Source: Rhizobacter sp. SG703
GTDB taxonomy: Bacteria; Pseudomonadota; Gammaproteobacteria; Burkholderiales; Burkholderiaceae_C
Reading direction: 5' to 3'
Assembly: GCF_012275445.1 (NCBI RefSeq)
Contig: NZ_JAAZQK010000003.1
Span: 1 to 64,000, forward strand
Length of the DNA: 64,000 nucleotides
Below the pieces are notes generated by a model that ran no database searches, had not been told where the DNA came from, and was given only the letters and a program-made list of their open reading frames with translations. Below are positions 26,097 to 50,800 of this stretch, in pieces (position 1 is the first letter of the stretch; each line of letters begins with the position of its first letter). Made by a program: the position numbers and the translations under genes.

Positions 26097-29000
26097 GCAG
26101 TCCTGTCGCCGACACCACGCCGCTGACGCCGCTGCAGCGCGCCTTCCTGGCGCTGCAGCAGGCGCAGGCGAAGGTCGCCGCGCTCGAAGGCGCGGCGCGC
26201 GAGCCGATCGCGATCATCGGGCTGGGCTGCCGCGTGCCCGGCGGCGGCGTCGATGGCGACAGCTTCTGGCGATTGATGCGCGACGGCGTCGACGCGACCG
26301 GCCCGCTGCCGCGCGACCGCTGGGATGTCGATGCGCTGTACGATCCCGACCCCGAGGCGCCCGGCCGCATCGCGACGCGCGGCGGCGGCTTCCTCGGTCC
26401 GGTCGACGGCTTCGACCCGACCTTCTTCGGCATCACCCGCCGCGAAGCGCAGGGCATGGACCCGCAGCAGCGGCTGCTGCTGGAGGTGGCCTGGGAGGCG
26501 CTGGAGAACGCCGGCCAGGCGCCCGACCGGCTGGAGCGTTCGGCGACCGGCGTCTACGTCGGCGTCTGCGCCAACGACTATGCGCAGATGCAGCTGGAGA
26601 CGGGCGACCGCGGCTTGCTCGATGCGCACTTCGCGTCGGGCATCGCGCACAGCATCGCATCGGGCCGGCTGTCGTACCTGTTGGGGCTGCAGGGGCCGAG
26701 CGTCACGCTGGACACCGCCTGCTCGTCGTCGCTGGTCGCGCTGCACCTGGCCTGCCAGGCGCTGCGCTCGCGCGACTGCCGCATGGCGCTGGCCGGCGGC
26801 GTGAACCTGATCCTGTCGCCGGACCTGTACATCGCGTTGTCGCATTCGCGCATGCTGTCGCCGGACGGCAGATGCAGGACCTTCGATGCGGCGGCCGACG
26901 GCTTCGCGCGCGGCGAGGGCTGCGGCGTGGTGGTGCTGAAGCGGCTGGCCGATGCGCAAGCCGACGGCGATCGCATCCTCGCGGTGGTGCGCGGCAGCGC
27001 GGTCAACCAGGACGGCCCGAGCAGCGGGCTGACCGCGCCGAACGGCCCGGCGCAGCAAGCGGTGATCCGCGAGGCGCTGGCGCGCGCCGGCATCGCGCCG
27101 CACCAGGTGGGCTATGTCGAGGCGCACGGCACCGGCACGCAGCTCGGCGATCCGCTGGAGGTGCAGGCGCTCGGCGCGGTGTTCTCCGAAGGGCGCGCTG
27201 CGGCGCACCCGTTGCTGATCGGGTCGGTGAAGACCAACCTCGGCCACCTGGAAGCGGCGGCCGGCGTCACCGGCCTGATCAAGCTGGTGCTGTCGCTGCA
27301 GCGGCGGCAGGTCCCGGCGCACCTGCACTTCAAGACGCCGAGCCCGCACATCGCGTGGGGCGACCTGCCGTTGAAGGTGCCGACCGCGCTGATGCCCTGG
27401 GACGCGATCGACGGGCGGCGCATCGCGGGGGTCAGCTCGTTCGGGTTCAGCGGCACGAACGCGCATGTGGTGGTCGAGGAATGGAATGACGACCCCTCGA
27501 CCGACGGGTACGTCGGCCACTCCCCCGAGGGGAGGGCGGGCCGGCCTGGGAGCGGCCCGGCGCCCGGCCCGCAGGGCGCCGCGAACCACCATCTGTTCAT
27601 CCTCTCGGCCCGCGACGAAGCCGCGCTCGCCGACACCGCGCGCCGCTTCGCCACCGCGCTGGCCGGCCGCCCCGACCGCGAGCTGCCCGACCTCTGCTTC
27701 ACCGCCGCCGTCAGCCGCGCGGGCTTCGCGCAGCGCGCCACCGTGCTCGCGCGCTCGGTCGCCGAGCTGTGCGAGCGGCTGCTGGCGCTTGCCGACGGCC
27801 GCGAGGCCGACGGCGTGCAGACCGCCCGCGCGACCCGCCGCGACCCGGCGCGCATCGCCTTCCTGTTCACCGGGCAGGGCGCGCAATACGCCGGCATGGC
27901 GCGTGCGCTGTACGCGCAGCAGCCGGTGTTCCGCGCCGCGCTCGACGAGTGCGCACAGGCCCTCGCCGGCGTGCTGCCGCGGCCGCTGCTCGACGTGATG
28001 TTCGACGAGGTCGGCTCCGCCCTCGACGAGACCCGCTACACCCAGCCCGCGCTGTTCTCGCTCGAGATCGCCCTCGCGAAGCTGTGGGCCGCGTGGGGCA
28101 TCGCGCCCGATGTCGTGATCGGCCATTCGGTCGGGGAGTACGCCGCGGCCTGCGTGGCCGGCGTGATGACGCTGCCGCAGGCGCTGGCGCTGATCGCCGA
28201 GCGCGGCCGGCTGATGCAATCGCTGCCGGCCGGCGGCGCGATGGCGGCGGTCTTCGCGGCCGAGGCCGACGTGGCCGAAGCGGTCGCGCCGTTCGCCGCG
28301 CAGCTGTCGATCGCCGCCGTCAACGCACCGGACCAGACGGTGATCTCCGGCAGCGCGGCCGCGGTCGACGCGGTCTGCGAGCGCTTCAGCGTGCGCGGCG
28401 TGCGCTGCCAGAAACTGCCGGTCTCGCATGCCTTCCATTCGCCGCTGGTCGAGCCGGTGCTCGACGCGTTCGAGCAGGCCGCTGCCGCGACGACGCTGAG
28501 CCGCCCGCAGCTGCGCCTGGTGTCCAACCTGACCGGCCGGCTCGCCGATGCCGACGCGATCGTGCAACCTGCCTACTGGCGCCGCCATGTGCGCGAGGCG
28601 GTCCGCTTCGCCGACGGCCTGCGCACGCTGGCCGGGCTGAAGCCCGACCTCTGCATCGAGGTCGGCCCGCACCCGACGCTGCTGAACTTCGCGGAGGATC
28701 TGCCGGTGCGCGTGCCGACGCTGCGCAAGGGCCGCGCCGATGCCGACCAGCTGGCCGAATCGCTGGCCGCGCTGTACCGGGCCGGCGCGCCGCTCGACTG
28801 GCGCGCCGTCTGGTCGGCCAGCGGCGCCCGGCTCGCCGACCTGCCGCCGACCCCGTTCCGCCGCGAGCGCTGCTGGTTCCAGGCGCGCCCGCCGGTGGCC
28901 GCGCGCAGCGGCACGCCGACCGGCCACCCGCTGCTCGGCATGCGGCTGCGCTCGCCGTTGCGGGAGGTCGTGCAGTTCGAGACCACGCTGTGCAGCGACG

Positions 29001-32000
29001 ACCTGCCGTACCTGGCCGACCACCAGGTGCAGGGCCGCGTGATCCTGCCGGCCACCGGCTTCCTCGAAATGGCGCTGGCGGCGAGCCGCATCGTGTCCGG
29101 CGTGGCACGGGCGGTGGCCGATGTCGTGATCAGCGAGCCGCTGGTGTTCGCACCCGGCGAATCGCGCACCGTGCAGCTGCTGCTGCGTCGGGCAGCCGAC
29201 CTCCAGGCCGACAGCTTCGAGATCCTGTCGCTCGGTGCCGGCGAGCCCGACGACGCCTGGCGCATGCACGTGCAAGGCAGCTACACCGCGGTCGACGCGG
29301 CGCCGTCGCACGACGCGCCCGACGCGATCCGCGCCCGCTGCACCGGCGTGCTCGATGCCGCCGGCCACTACGCGCAGCTCGCCGCGCGCCAGCTCGCGTT
29401 CGGGCCGGCGCTGCAAGGCGTGCAGCAGATCGCGCGGCGCGACGGCGAAGCGCTCGGCGAGATTGCGCTGCCGGCCGCTGCCGGCCGTGCCGGCTACGTG
29501 ATGCACCCGGCGCTGCTCGACGCTGCGCTGCAGGTGATGGCGGCCGCGCTGCCGGCGCAGGCCGCGGCCGGCCGGGCCTACCTGCCGCTCGCGATCGGCC
29601 GGCTCGCGGTGCACCGTGAGCCGGGCGAGCGGCTGAGCAGCCATGTGCGCATCGCACCGGGCGGCAGCGGCGACACGCTGAAGGCCGACCTGGTGCTGTT
29701 CGACACGCATGGCACCGTCGCCACCTTGCATGGCATCGCGCTGCGCGCCGCCGCGGTGCCCGCCGCGAACGGGAACGGCGAGCCGGTCTACCGCATCGCG
29801 TGGGAACCGGTGCCAGGCGCCGGCTGGATGCCGACGCCGGCCGAGCTGGCCGCGCAGGCCGGGCCGCGGCTCGACGCGCTGTCGCGCGAGCACGACCTGG
29901 CCGACTACCAGGAAGCCTTCGTCGCACTCGAAGCGATGAGCGCGGCGTGGATCGCCCGCGCGCTCGGCGAGCTCGGCTGGTCGCCGGCGCCCGGCGAGCG
30001 CGTGCAGGCCGATGAGCTGGCGCGGCGGCTGAAGATCGCGCCGCGCTACCACCGCCTGCTGCCGCGGCTGCTCGCGATCCTGGCCGAGGACGGCTGGCTG
30101 CGCGCCGACGGCGGCGCCTTCACCGTGACGAACTGGCATCCGGTCTCCGATCCGGCCCAGCGCGTCGCGCCGCTGCTGCAATGCCACCCGGCCTCGCGCC
30201 CGCGCATCGCGCTGACCGCGAACTGCGGCGCGGTGCTCGGCGACATCCTGGCCGGCCGGGCCGATCCGCTGCACCAGCTGTTCCCGAACGGCTCGACCGA
30301 ACTGGCCGAGGCGCTGTACCGCGATGCACCCGAGGCCAAGGCCTACAACCAGCTGCTGCGCGAGACGGTGCGCGCCGCGCTGCAGCGGCTGCCGGCCGGG
30401 CAGCGGCTGCGCATCCTCGAAGTCGGCGGCGGCACCGGCGGCAGCACCGCGTGGGTCGCGCCGATGCTGCCGGCCGACCGCTGCGACTACCTGTTCACCG
30501 ACATCGGCCCGCTGATGGTGGCCCGCGCCCGCGAGCGCTTCGGGCTGCACCCGTTCATGCGCTTCCAGCCGCTGGACCTCGAAGGCTCGCTGGCGGCGCA
30601 GCTGGCCGGGCAGCACTTCGACATCGTCATCGCGGCCAACGTGATCCACGCGACCGCCGACCTCGGCCGCACGCTCGGCCAGGTCCGCCAGGTGCTCGCG
30701 CCGGGCGGCACGCTGCTGATGCTGGAAGTGGCCGGCATGGAGCGCTGGATCGACATCACCTTCGGGCTGACCGACGGCTGGTGGCGCTTCACCGACACCG
30801 CACTGCGGCCGGCGTACCCGCTGCTGTCGCGCGAGCGCTGGCTGGCGCTGCTCGGCGAGCTCGGCTTCGAGGCCGCGGCGATCGATGCGCCGCAGCCGAA
30901 TTCGCGCGAGGTGCTGCTGGCCGCGCGGCGGCCGGTGCAGGCGGTCGATGCGCTGCCGGCGTCGAGCTGGCTGCTGGTCGGCGACCGCGCCGGCGTCGGC
31001 GAGGCGCTGGCGGTGCAGATGCGCGCGGCCGGGCACGAGGTGCTGCTGGCCTCGGCCGGTGCCGACATGGCTTCGCTCGTGGCCGGCCGCAGCCTGCGCG
31101 GCATCGTGCACCTTGGCGCGCTCGAGCTGGCGATGCCCGATGCCGGCCGCGCGGAGTCGCTGGTCGACACGCAGCGCGCGAGCCTCGGCTCGCTGCTGGC
31201 ACTGGTGCAGGCGCTCGGCGCGCAGTCGTTCGCAGCCGGCACGACGCCGCGGCTGTGGATCGCGACCCGCGGCGCGCAGCCGGTGCGCGACGGCGAGGCG
31301 CCGAACCCGCTGCAGGCCCCGGTGTGGGGCTTCGCGAAGGTGGTCGCGCTGGAGCATCCGGAGCTGCGCACGACGCGCATCGACCTCGATGACGCGCACG
31401 ATGCAGCCGCCGCGCTGTGGCAGGCGATCTGTGCCGACGGCGACGAGCCGCAGCTCGCGCTGCGCGGCGGGCAGGCCTTCGTCGCGCGGCTGGTGCACGG
31501 CAGCGCCGCGCCGTCCGACCCGGCGCCGGTGCGGCTGGAGAAGGCCGCCAGCGGCGTGTTCGACGAGATGCCGCTGGTGCCGATGGCGCGCCGCGCGCCC
31601 GGCCCCGGCGAGGTCGAGATCCGCGTGCGCGCGGCCGGGCTGAACTTCCGCGACATCATGAATGCCGTCGCGCTGCGCGCCGACCCGGAACCGCTGGGCG
31701 GCGAATGCGCCGGCACCGTCGTCGCGCTCGGCGAGGGGGTGCAGGTTTTCGCGATCGGCGATGCGGTGGTCGCGACCGGCGAGGCCTGCTTCGCGAGCTA
31801 CATGACGACCGGCGCGCAGCACGTCGCGCCGCTGCCGCGCGGCATCGGGTATGCCGAAGGCGCGACGCTGCCGTTCGCGCTGATGACGGCCTGGCATGCG
31901 CTGCAGGTGCTGGGCGGCATCCGCGCCGGCATGACGGTGCTGGTGCATGCCGCGGCCGGCGGCGTCGGCATGGCGGCGGTGCAGATCGCGCAGCGTGCCG

Positions 32001-33721
32001 GTGCCACGGTGTTCGCGACCGCCGGCAGCGAGGCCAAGCGCGCGCTGCTGCGGGCGCAGGGCGTGGTGCAGGTGATGAACTCGCGCACGCTCGATTTCGA
32101 GGCCGAGGTCGCGCGGCTGACGGAGGGCCGAGGCGTCGACCTGGTGCTGAACTCGCTGGCCGGCGAATTCATCCCGGCCAGCGTGCGCAGCCTGTCGGCG
32201 CAGGGCCGCTTCCTCGAGATCGGCAAGCGCGACATCTGGAGCCCGTCGCAGTTCCGCGAGCTGCGCCCGCAGGCGCGCTACCACGCGATCGACCTGAACG
32301 CTCAGCGCTACCAGGACCCGGCGGCCGCGCAGGCGCTGTTCGCCGCCGTGATGGCTGCGGTGCAGCGCGGCGAGCTGAAGCCGCTGCCGCTGCATGCGTT
32401 CCCGCTGGAGCGCGGCGGCGAGGCCTTCCGCTTCATGGCGCAGGCGCGGCACACCGGCAAGGTGGTGCTGACGCAGCACGATGCGCTGCAGGCCTCGATG
32501 CAGGCGCTGACGCCGCGCGGCGTCTACCTGGTGACCGGCGGGCTGTCGGGGCTCGGGCTGCTGACGGCCGGCCGGCTGGTCGAGCGCGGCGCGCGCCACC
32601 TGGTGCTGGTGGGCCGGCGCGCGGCGTCGCCGGCGGCGCAGGCCACGCTCGATGCGATGCGCGCGCAGGGCGCGCAGGTGCAGGTGCTGCAGGCCGACAT
32701 GTCGCGCGCCGACGCGGTGGCGCGCGTGCTCGACGGCATCGCGCGGGGCGGGCTGCCGCTGCGCGGCGTGATCCATTCGGCCGGCGTGCTGGAAGACGGC
32801 GCGCTGCTGCAGCAGGACTGGTCGCGCTTCGTGCGGCCGCTCGGTCCGAAGCTCGACGGCAGCTGGGCGCTGCACGTGCTGACGCGCGGCGAGCCGCTGG
32901 ACTTCTTCGTGCTGTATTCGTCGATGGCGTCGGTGCTCGGGTCGTCCGGCCAGGCCAACCATGCGGCGGCGAACGCGTTCATGGATGCACTGGCCGCGCA
33001 CCGGCGCGCGCTCGGGCTGCCGGGGCTCAGCATCGGCTGGGGTGCGTGGAGCGAGGTCGGCGCGGCGGCGGACCGGCAGGTCGACCAGCGGGTGGCCGCG
33101 CGCGGCATCGACGTGATCACGCCGGCGCACGGGCTGGAGCTGCTGGAGAAGCTGATGCGTGCCGAGGCCCCGCATGCCGGCGTGTTCCCGGTGCGCTGGG
33201 AGCGTTTCCTGGCGAGCGGTGGCGTGCCGGGGCCGTTCGTCTCGCACCTGGTCGAGCACCTGCGCGGCGCGCTGAAGCCGGGCGCGAAGCCGGCCGCCGG
33301 TGCGAAGCCCGCAGTGGCCGCCGGTGCCGCGCTGATCGACGAGCTGAAGCAGGCCACGCCGCAGCGCCGGCGCGAGCGGCTGCTGGCCTTCGTCGCCGAG
33401 CATGTCGCGCGGGTGGTCGACGCGCCGAGCGCGCAGGCCATCGACCCGCGCCAGCCGCTCAATGAACTGGGCCTCGATTCGCTGATGGCGGTCGAACTGC
33501 GCAACCGGCTCGGCACCGGCCTCGGCCTGGCACGCAGCCTGCCGGCGACGCTGGTGTTCGACCACCCGACGCTGGAGGCGCTGGCGGCCTACCTCGAAGC
33601 GCTGGCGGTGCCGGCCGCGCCAGCGGCGGTGGCCAAGCCGGTCGACGCGGTCGGTACGCTCGACGAGATGAGCGACGAAGAAGTCGAAGCGATGTTCGCG
33701 AAGAAATTGAAGAGGCCCTGA
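26093..33721 (+). CDS. PKS D: KS-AT-DH-MT-ER-KR-ACP module
   Basis: The product is 2542 aa. The GTG start (26093) overlaps the PKS C stop and has a strong ggagggg upstream. A docking helix (about 8-35) precedes the KS (Cys210, His345, His385). The AT has Ser679 (GHSVG) and HAFH (malonyl). The DH has His977 in [11 protein letters not shown] and Asp1143 in DAALQ. The C-methyltransferase has LEVGGGTGG from 1442 and the His1519/Glu1545 dyad. The ER (about 1812-2130) has AAGGVGMA near 1953. The KR has its nucleotide motif from 2145, but the catalytic Tyr position is His2290 (QANHAAAN); Asn2294 is kept. The ACP has Ser2463. The C-terminal helix contains [11 protein letters not shown]. It carries every possible tailoring domain, so a saturated alpha-methyl unit is expected. 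An in-frame GC-rich insertion sits in the KS-AT linker. Confidence 0.94.
27487..27585 (+). repeat. In-frame GC-rich repeat-like insertion in the KS-AT linker of PKS D
   Basis: About 100 bases encode a Gly/Pro/Arg-rich stretch ([20 protein letters not shown]) absent from the sister modules. It contains the small palindrome ctccccCGAggggag and a second GC-rich inverted segment. It resembles the ccccgagggg-type intergenic repeats common in Burkholderiales, but I cannot confirm a second genomic copy from this window. Confidence 0.45.
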
Positions 33722-45968
<12,247 letters not shown>

Positions 45969-45972
<4 letters not shown>

Positions 45973-46967
45973 AGTCCGCAGGCCGGATGCCCATCCGGGA
46001 TCTCCGCCAGCGCCCACCCGAATTGGCATCCGGGCTGCGGTTCGCGTTCGCCTTCGCCGTCTTGTGGGCGCTGCTGGAATTGATCGCGTCGCGCCTGCAA
46101 GGCGGCTACGACGTGCTGCAGATCGAGGGCTGCCGCTTCGCGGTGCAGCTCGCGTCGATGCTCGCGGTGCAGCGCTGGCGCCGCGATGCACCGCCGTGGC
46201 GCACCGGCCGGCCGCTGGCGCAGGGCGTGCGCGCGCTGCTGATGCTCGCGATCCCGCTGTCGTTCGGCGTCGCGGTGCTGCAGGGCGCGTCGCCGCACCT
46301 CGCGATGACCGGCCTGTGGGTCGCGCCGGTGTTCGCGCTGCTGCTGGCGCGCGGCTGGCTGCGGTCGAAGGCGCCGCTGCTGCCGTGGATCGCCGCCGCG
46401 GCCGGGCTGTGCGCGACGGTCGCGATGCTCGAGCCGGCGCGGCCGCCGACGCTGCAGGCCTCGGTCGTGCCCCTGCTGATGGGGCTGGCCTTCGCCGGCT
46501 ACCTCGCGTTGACGCGCTCGCTGCGCCACGAGCCGGCGATGACCAACCTGTTCTGGGTCGGCCTCGGCGGGCTGGTCGGCGTGCTGCCCTTCCTGCCCGG
46601 CGTGTGGGTGACGCCCACGCTGCACGACGCGCTGGTGTTCGCCGCGCTCGGCGTCGTCGGCTTCGCCGCGCTGTGGCTGCTGGAGCAGGCGCTGCGCCGC
46701 GCGCCGCTGCCGTGGATCGCGCCCGCGCTGTACGTGCACGTCGCCTGCCTGACGATGGTGTCGCTGGCGGTGCGCGGGCACCTGCCGTCGCTGCGCATCG
46801 CGCTCGGGCTGCTGATGGTCGGGGGCATCGCGCTCGCGCTGTGGCGCGCCGCGGTCGCGCGCGACCTGCCGGCGCAGCAGGCTTCGACAAGCGCGCCGAT
46901 CGGCGCCCCGATGCGGCTGGAATCGGCGACCGGCCCGGTGCCGCTGGACGACGAGACGAGGCCGTGA
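45969..46967 (+). CDS. EamA/DMT-family transporter, first of a pair
   Basis: The product is 332 aa. The GTG start overlaps the PKS F stop (GTGA). A polar N terminus of about 25 residues is followed by about ten predicted membrane helices in two five-helix halves, as in EamA/RhaT-type drug/metabolite transporters. The charged C-terminal tail (about 300-332) is longer than usual. Its place between the last PKS and the NRPS, within an overlapping gene series, suggests export of the product or supply of a precursor. The substrate cannot be told from sequence. It resembles the next gene (shared LQGGYDVLQIEG / LQLHYSLMQVVW pattern), suggesting a duplication or a heterodimer. Confidence 0.85.
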
Positions 46968-46969
46968 CG

Positions 46970-47884
46970 ATGGACGTCGCGCCGCTGCACCCCGTGGCCT
47001 CGCTCGCGCAGCGCGCGCCGGGCCGCGGCGCGATGCTGCTGCTGGCGCTGTTCGCGCTCGCCTGGGCGGTCGTCGAAGGCGTGTTCGGTGCGCGGCTGCA
47101 GTTGCACTACTCGCTGATGCAGGTGGTGTGGTGCCGCTATGCGGTGCACCTGGCCTGCCTGGGGCTGCTCGTCGGCTGGCGCGCGCCGTCGCGGCTGTGG
47201 CGCACGCGGCGCCTCGGCTTCCAGCTGTCGCGCTCGCTGCTGATGCTGGTGATGCCGGCCAGCTTCGCGCTGTCGCTCGCGGCCGGCGACCGGCCCGGCA
47301 CGGTGTGGGCGCTGTTCTGGGTGGCGCCGCTGATGATCCTCGGCTTCGCGCGGCTCGCGCTGGGCGAGCGTGTGCCGCGCTGGGTGTGGGCGGTGGCGGC
47401 GATCGGCAGCGGCGTGGCCGCGGTGATGGCCGAGCCGGCGCTGCCTCGGTCGCTGGCCGGCGCGGTGCTGCCGATCGTGATGGCGCTGTCGTTCAGCATC
47501 TACGTCGTGATGACGCGCGCGCTGCGCGACGAGCCGGTGCAGGCCAACCTGTTCTTCACCGCGCTCGGCGTGTTCGCGCTGCTGACGCCGCTGATGCCCT
47601 TCGTCTGGGTGATGCCCAACCTGCACGATGCGGCGCTGCTGGCCGGCATCGGCATCGTCGGGCTGCTGGCGCTGTGGGCGCTGGACCGGGCCTGCGAACG
47701 CGCGCCGGTCGCGCAGGTGGCGCCGACGCTGCATGTGCACCTGCTGTGCATGGCGCTGGTGGAGTGGGGCGCCGCCGGCGAGGCGTTCACGCACCGCGAC
47801 CTGCTCGGCGCGGCGTGGATCGGGCTCGCGCTGCTGGCGCTGTGGTTGTGGCAATCGGCTCTGGAAAGGACCCCTGCGACGTGA
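46970..47884 (+). CDS. EamA/DMT-family transporter, second of a pair
   Basis: The product is 304 aa from the ATG at 46970, two bases past the previous stop. An in-frame GTG at 46964 overlapping that stop is equally possible. About ten hydrophobic helices are visible (ALFALAWAVVEGVFGARLQL, LFWVAPLMILGFARLALGE, FTALGVFALLTPLMPFVWV). It is a paralogue of the preceding transporter. Its stop overlaps the NRPS GTG start. The two may work as a heterodimer, as some DMT proteins do. Export of the lipopeptide is an inference from context only. Confidence 0.85.
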   Translation: MDVAPLHPVASLAQRAPGRGAMLLLALFALAWAVVEGVFGARLQLHYSLMQVVWCRYAVHLACLGLLVGWRAPSRLWRTRRLGFQLSRSLLMLVMPASFALSLAAGDRPGTVWALFWVAPLMILGFARLALGERVPRWVWAVAAIGSGVAAVMAEPALPRSLAGAVLPIVMALSFSIYVVMTRALRDEPVQANLFFTALGVFALLTPLMPFVWVMPNLHDAALLAGIGIVGLLALWALDRACERAPVAQVAPTLHVHLLCMALVEWGAAGEAFTHRDLLGAAWIGLALLALWLWQSALERTPAT

Positions 47885-50800
47885 CTCAAGTGACTCCGGT
47901 GACCGACCTGCTGTCCGCGCTGGCCGCGCAAGGGGTGCTGCTGTGGTTCGAGGGCAGCCGGCTGCGCTTCCGGGCGCCGCAGGGTGCGCTGTCGGCCGAG
48001 CAGCGCGCGCAGATCGGCGCGCGCCGCGACGAGGTGCTGGCCGCGCTGCGCGCGCAAGCGGCGCAGCAGCAGCGCATCGCGCCGCTGTCGCACCCGCAGC
48101 AGGCGCTGTGGTTCGTGCACCAGGAGCAGCCCGACAGCGCGGCCTACAACGTGGTGTTCGCGCTGCGCGTGCTGTCGCCGGTCGACGAGGCCGCGCTGCG
48201 CCAGGCGCTGCAGGCGCTGGTCGACCGGCATGCGGTGCTGCGCACCACCTACGACATGATCGACGGCCTGCCGCGCCAGCGCATCGCCGGTACCGGCGTG
48301 GCGGTGCTCGACGTGCATGACGTCGCAGGGCTGGGCGACGCCGCGCTGCGCCAGCGCCTCGACGCCGACGCCCGCCGCCCGTTCGACCTGGTGCACGGCC
48401 CGGTGATGCGCAGCGTGCTGTACCGCCGCGCGGCCGCCGACCAGGTGCTGCTGCTCGCGATGCACCACATCGCGATCGACGGCTGGTCGCTGCTGATGCT
48501 GCTGGAAGAGTTCCGCGCGCTGCTGATCGAAGCCAGCGGCGGCGCACCGGCCGGGCTGCCGCGCGTCGAGCTGCAGTACGCCGACTACACCGGCTGGCAG
48601 GCCACGATGCTGGCCGGCCCGCAGGGCGAGCAACTCGCCGCGTACTGGACGCGCCAGCTCGCCGCGCCGCGCGCCGAGATCGAGCTGCCGCCCGATCGCC
48701 CGCGGCCGCCGCGGCGCAGCGGGCAGGGCGCCACGTTCGACTTTCATGTCGACGCGGCCACCACCGCACGGCTGAACCAGCTGGCGCGCGACGAGGGCAT
48801 GACGCTGTACGTGCTGCTGCTGGCGGCGTTCAAGGCGCTGCTGTTCCGCCACACCGGTTGTGAAGACGTGATCGTCGGCACACCGACCTTCGGCCGCACG
48901 CAGCCGGAGTTCGCACGCGTGATCGGCGACTTCGTGAACCCGGTGGCGCTGCGCTCGCGCGTGCATGCCGGGCTGCCGTTCCGCGCGCTGATGCAGCAGG
49001 TGCGCGGCACGCTGCTGGAGGCGCTGGACGCGCAGGAGTACCCGCTGTCGCTGCTGGTCGAGCGCCTGCAGCCGGTGCGCGATGCGAGCCGCTCGCCGCT
49101 GTTCGAGACCATGTTCGTGCTGCAGCGCTTCGAGCAGTTCCGCGAGCTGAACGACCTGCTGGTCGCCGGCGCGAGCGACGTGCCGGTCGACTTCGCCGGC
49201 TGGCGCGTGCTGCCGTATGCGATGGCGCAGCAGGAAGGCCAGTTCGACCTCGGGCTCGGCCTGATCGACCGCAGCGATGCGCTGTCGGGCGCGTTCAAGT
49301 ACAACCCGTCGCTGTACGACCGCGCGACGATCGAAAGGCTGTGGGCGCACTACCGCGTGCTGCTCGACGGCATCGTCGCCGACCCGGCGATGCCCATCGG
49401 CCGGCTGCCGCTGCTCGACGCGGCCGAGCGTGCGGCGGTGCTGCCGCCGGTGGCCGCGGTCGCCGCCGACGTGCGGCCCATTCACCATCGTTTCGAAGCC
49501 CATGCCGCGCGCACGCCCGACGCGACCGCGCTGCGCTGCGACGGCACTTCGATGTCGTACGGCGAGCTGAACCGCCGCGCGAACCAGGTGGCGCACCGGC
49601 TGCAGGCGCTCGGCGTGGTGCCGGGCACGCGCGTCGGGCTGTGCGCCGAGCGCTCGATGGCGCTGGTGGTCGGGCTGCTCGCCATCGTGAAGGCCGGCGG
49701 CGCCTACCTGCCGGTCGACCTGTCGTACCCGGCCGAGCGGGTCGCGTTCATGCTCGGCGATGCGCAGGCGTCGGTGATGCTGACGCAGACGGCGCTGCTC
49801 GCGCAGTTGCCGCAGCACGCCGGCACGACGCTGTGCCTCGACGACCCGTCGCTCGCCGACGCGCCGGCCGGCAATCCGGCGAGCCCGGTCGGCGCCGACG
49901 ACTTGGTCTACGTGATCTACACCTCCGGTTCCACCGGCCAGCCGAAGGGCACGCTGCTGACGCACCGCGCGGTCGACCGGCTGTTCAGCGCGACCGCCGG
50001 CTGGTTCCACTTCGGTCCGCAGGATGTGTGGACGCTGTTCCATTCGGTGGCCTTCGATTTCTCGGTGTGGGAGCTGTGGGGCGCGCTGGCGCACGGCGGC
50101 TGCCTGGTGGTCGTGCCGCAGGCGGTGAGCCGCTCGTCGGAGGCCTTCCTGCAGCTGCTGCACGACGAGCGCGTCACGGTGCTGAACCAGACGCCGTCGG
50201 CGTTCCGGCAACTGGTGCAGGCCGATGTCGACAGTGGCGCGCCGCGGCGCACCGCACTGCGCGAGGTGGTGTTCGGCGGCGAGGCGCTGGAGCTGCAGGC
50301 GCTGCGCCCGTGGTTCGAACGCCATGGCGATGCGCAGCCGCGGCTTGTCAACATGTACGGCATCACCGAGACCTGCGTGCACGTGACGTACCGGCCGATC
50401 GTGCGGGCCGATGTCGACGCGCGCGCCGGCAGCGTGATCGGCGTGCCGATCCCCGACCTGCGGGTGCGGCTGCTCGATGCGCTGATGCAGCCGGTGCCGG
50501 TCGGCGTGACCGGCGAGATGCATGTCGGCGGGCCGGGCCTCGCGCTCGGCTACCTGAACCGGGCGGAGTTGACGGCCGAGCGTTTCGTCGACGATCCGTT
50601 CCACCCCGGCGCGCGGCTGTACCGCAGCGGTGACCTCGCGCGCTGGCGCGTGCGGCCTGCCGACGGTTCGCTGGAGCTGGAGTACCTCGGCCGCATCGAC
50701 CACCAGGTGAAGATCCGCGGCTTCCGCATCGAGCTCGGCGAGATCGAGGCATTGCTCGCGCAGCAGCCCGGCGTGCGCGAGAGTGCGGTGCTGGCGCGCG

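Noticed and set aside
46880-46896. aggcttcgacaagc near the end of the first DMT gene as a third copy of the dispersed repeat
   Set aside because: Only about nine bases match one arm and there is no partner arm or loop.
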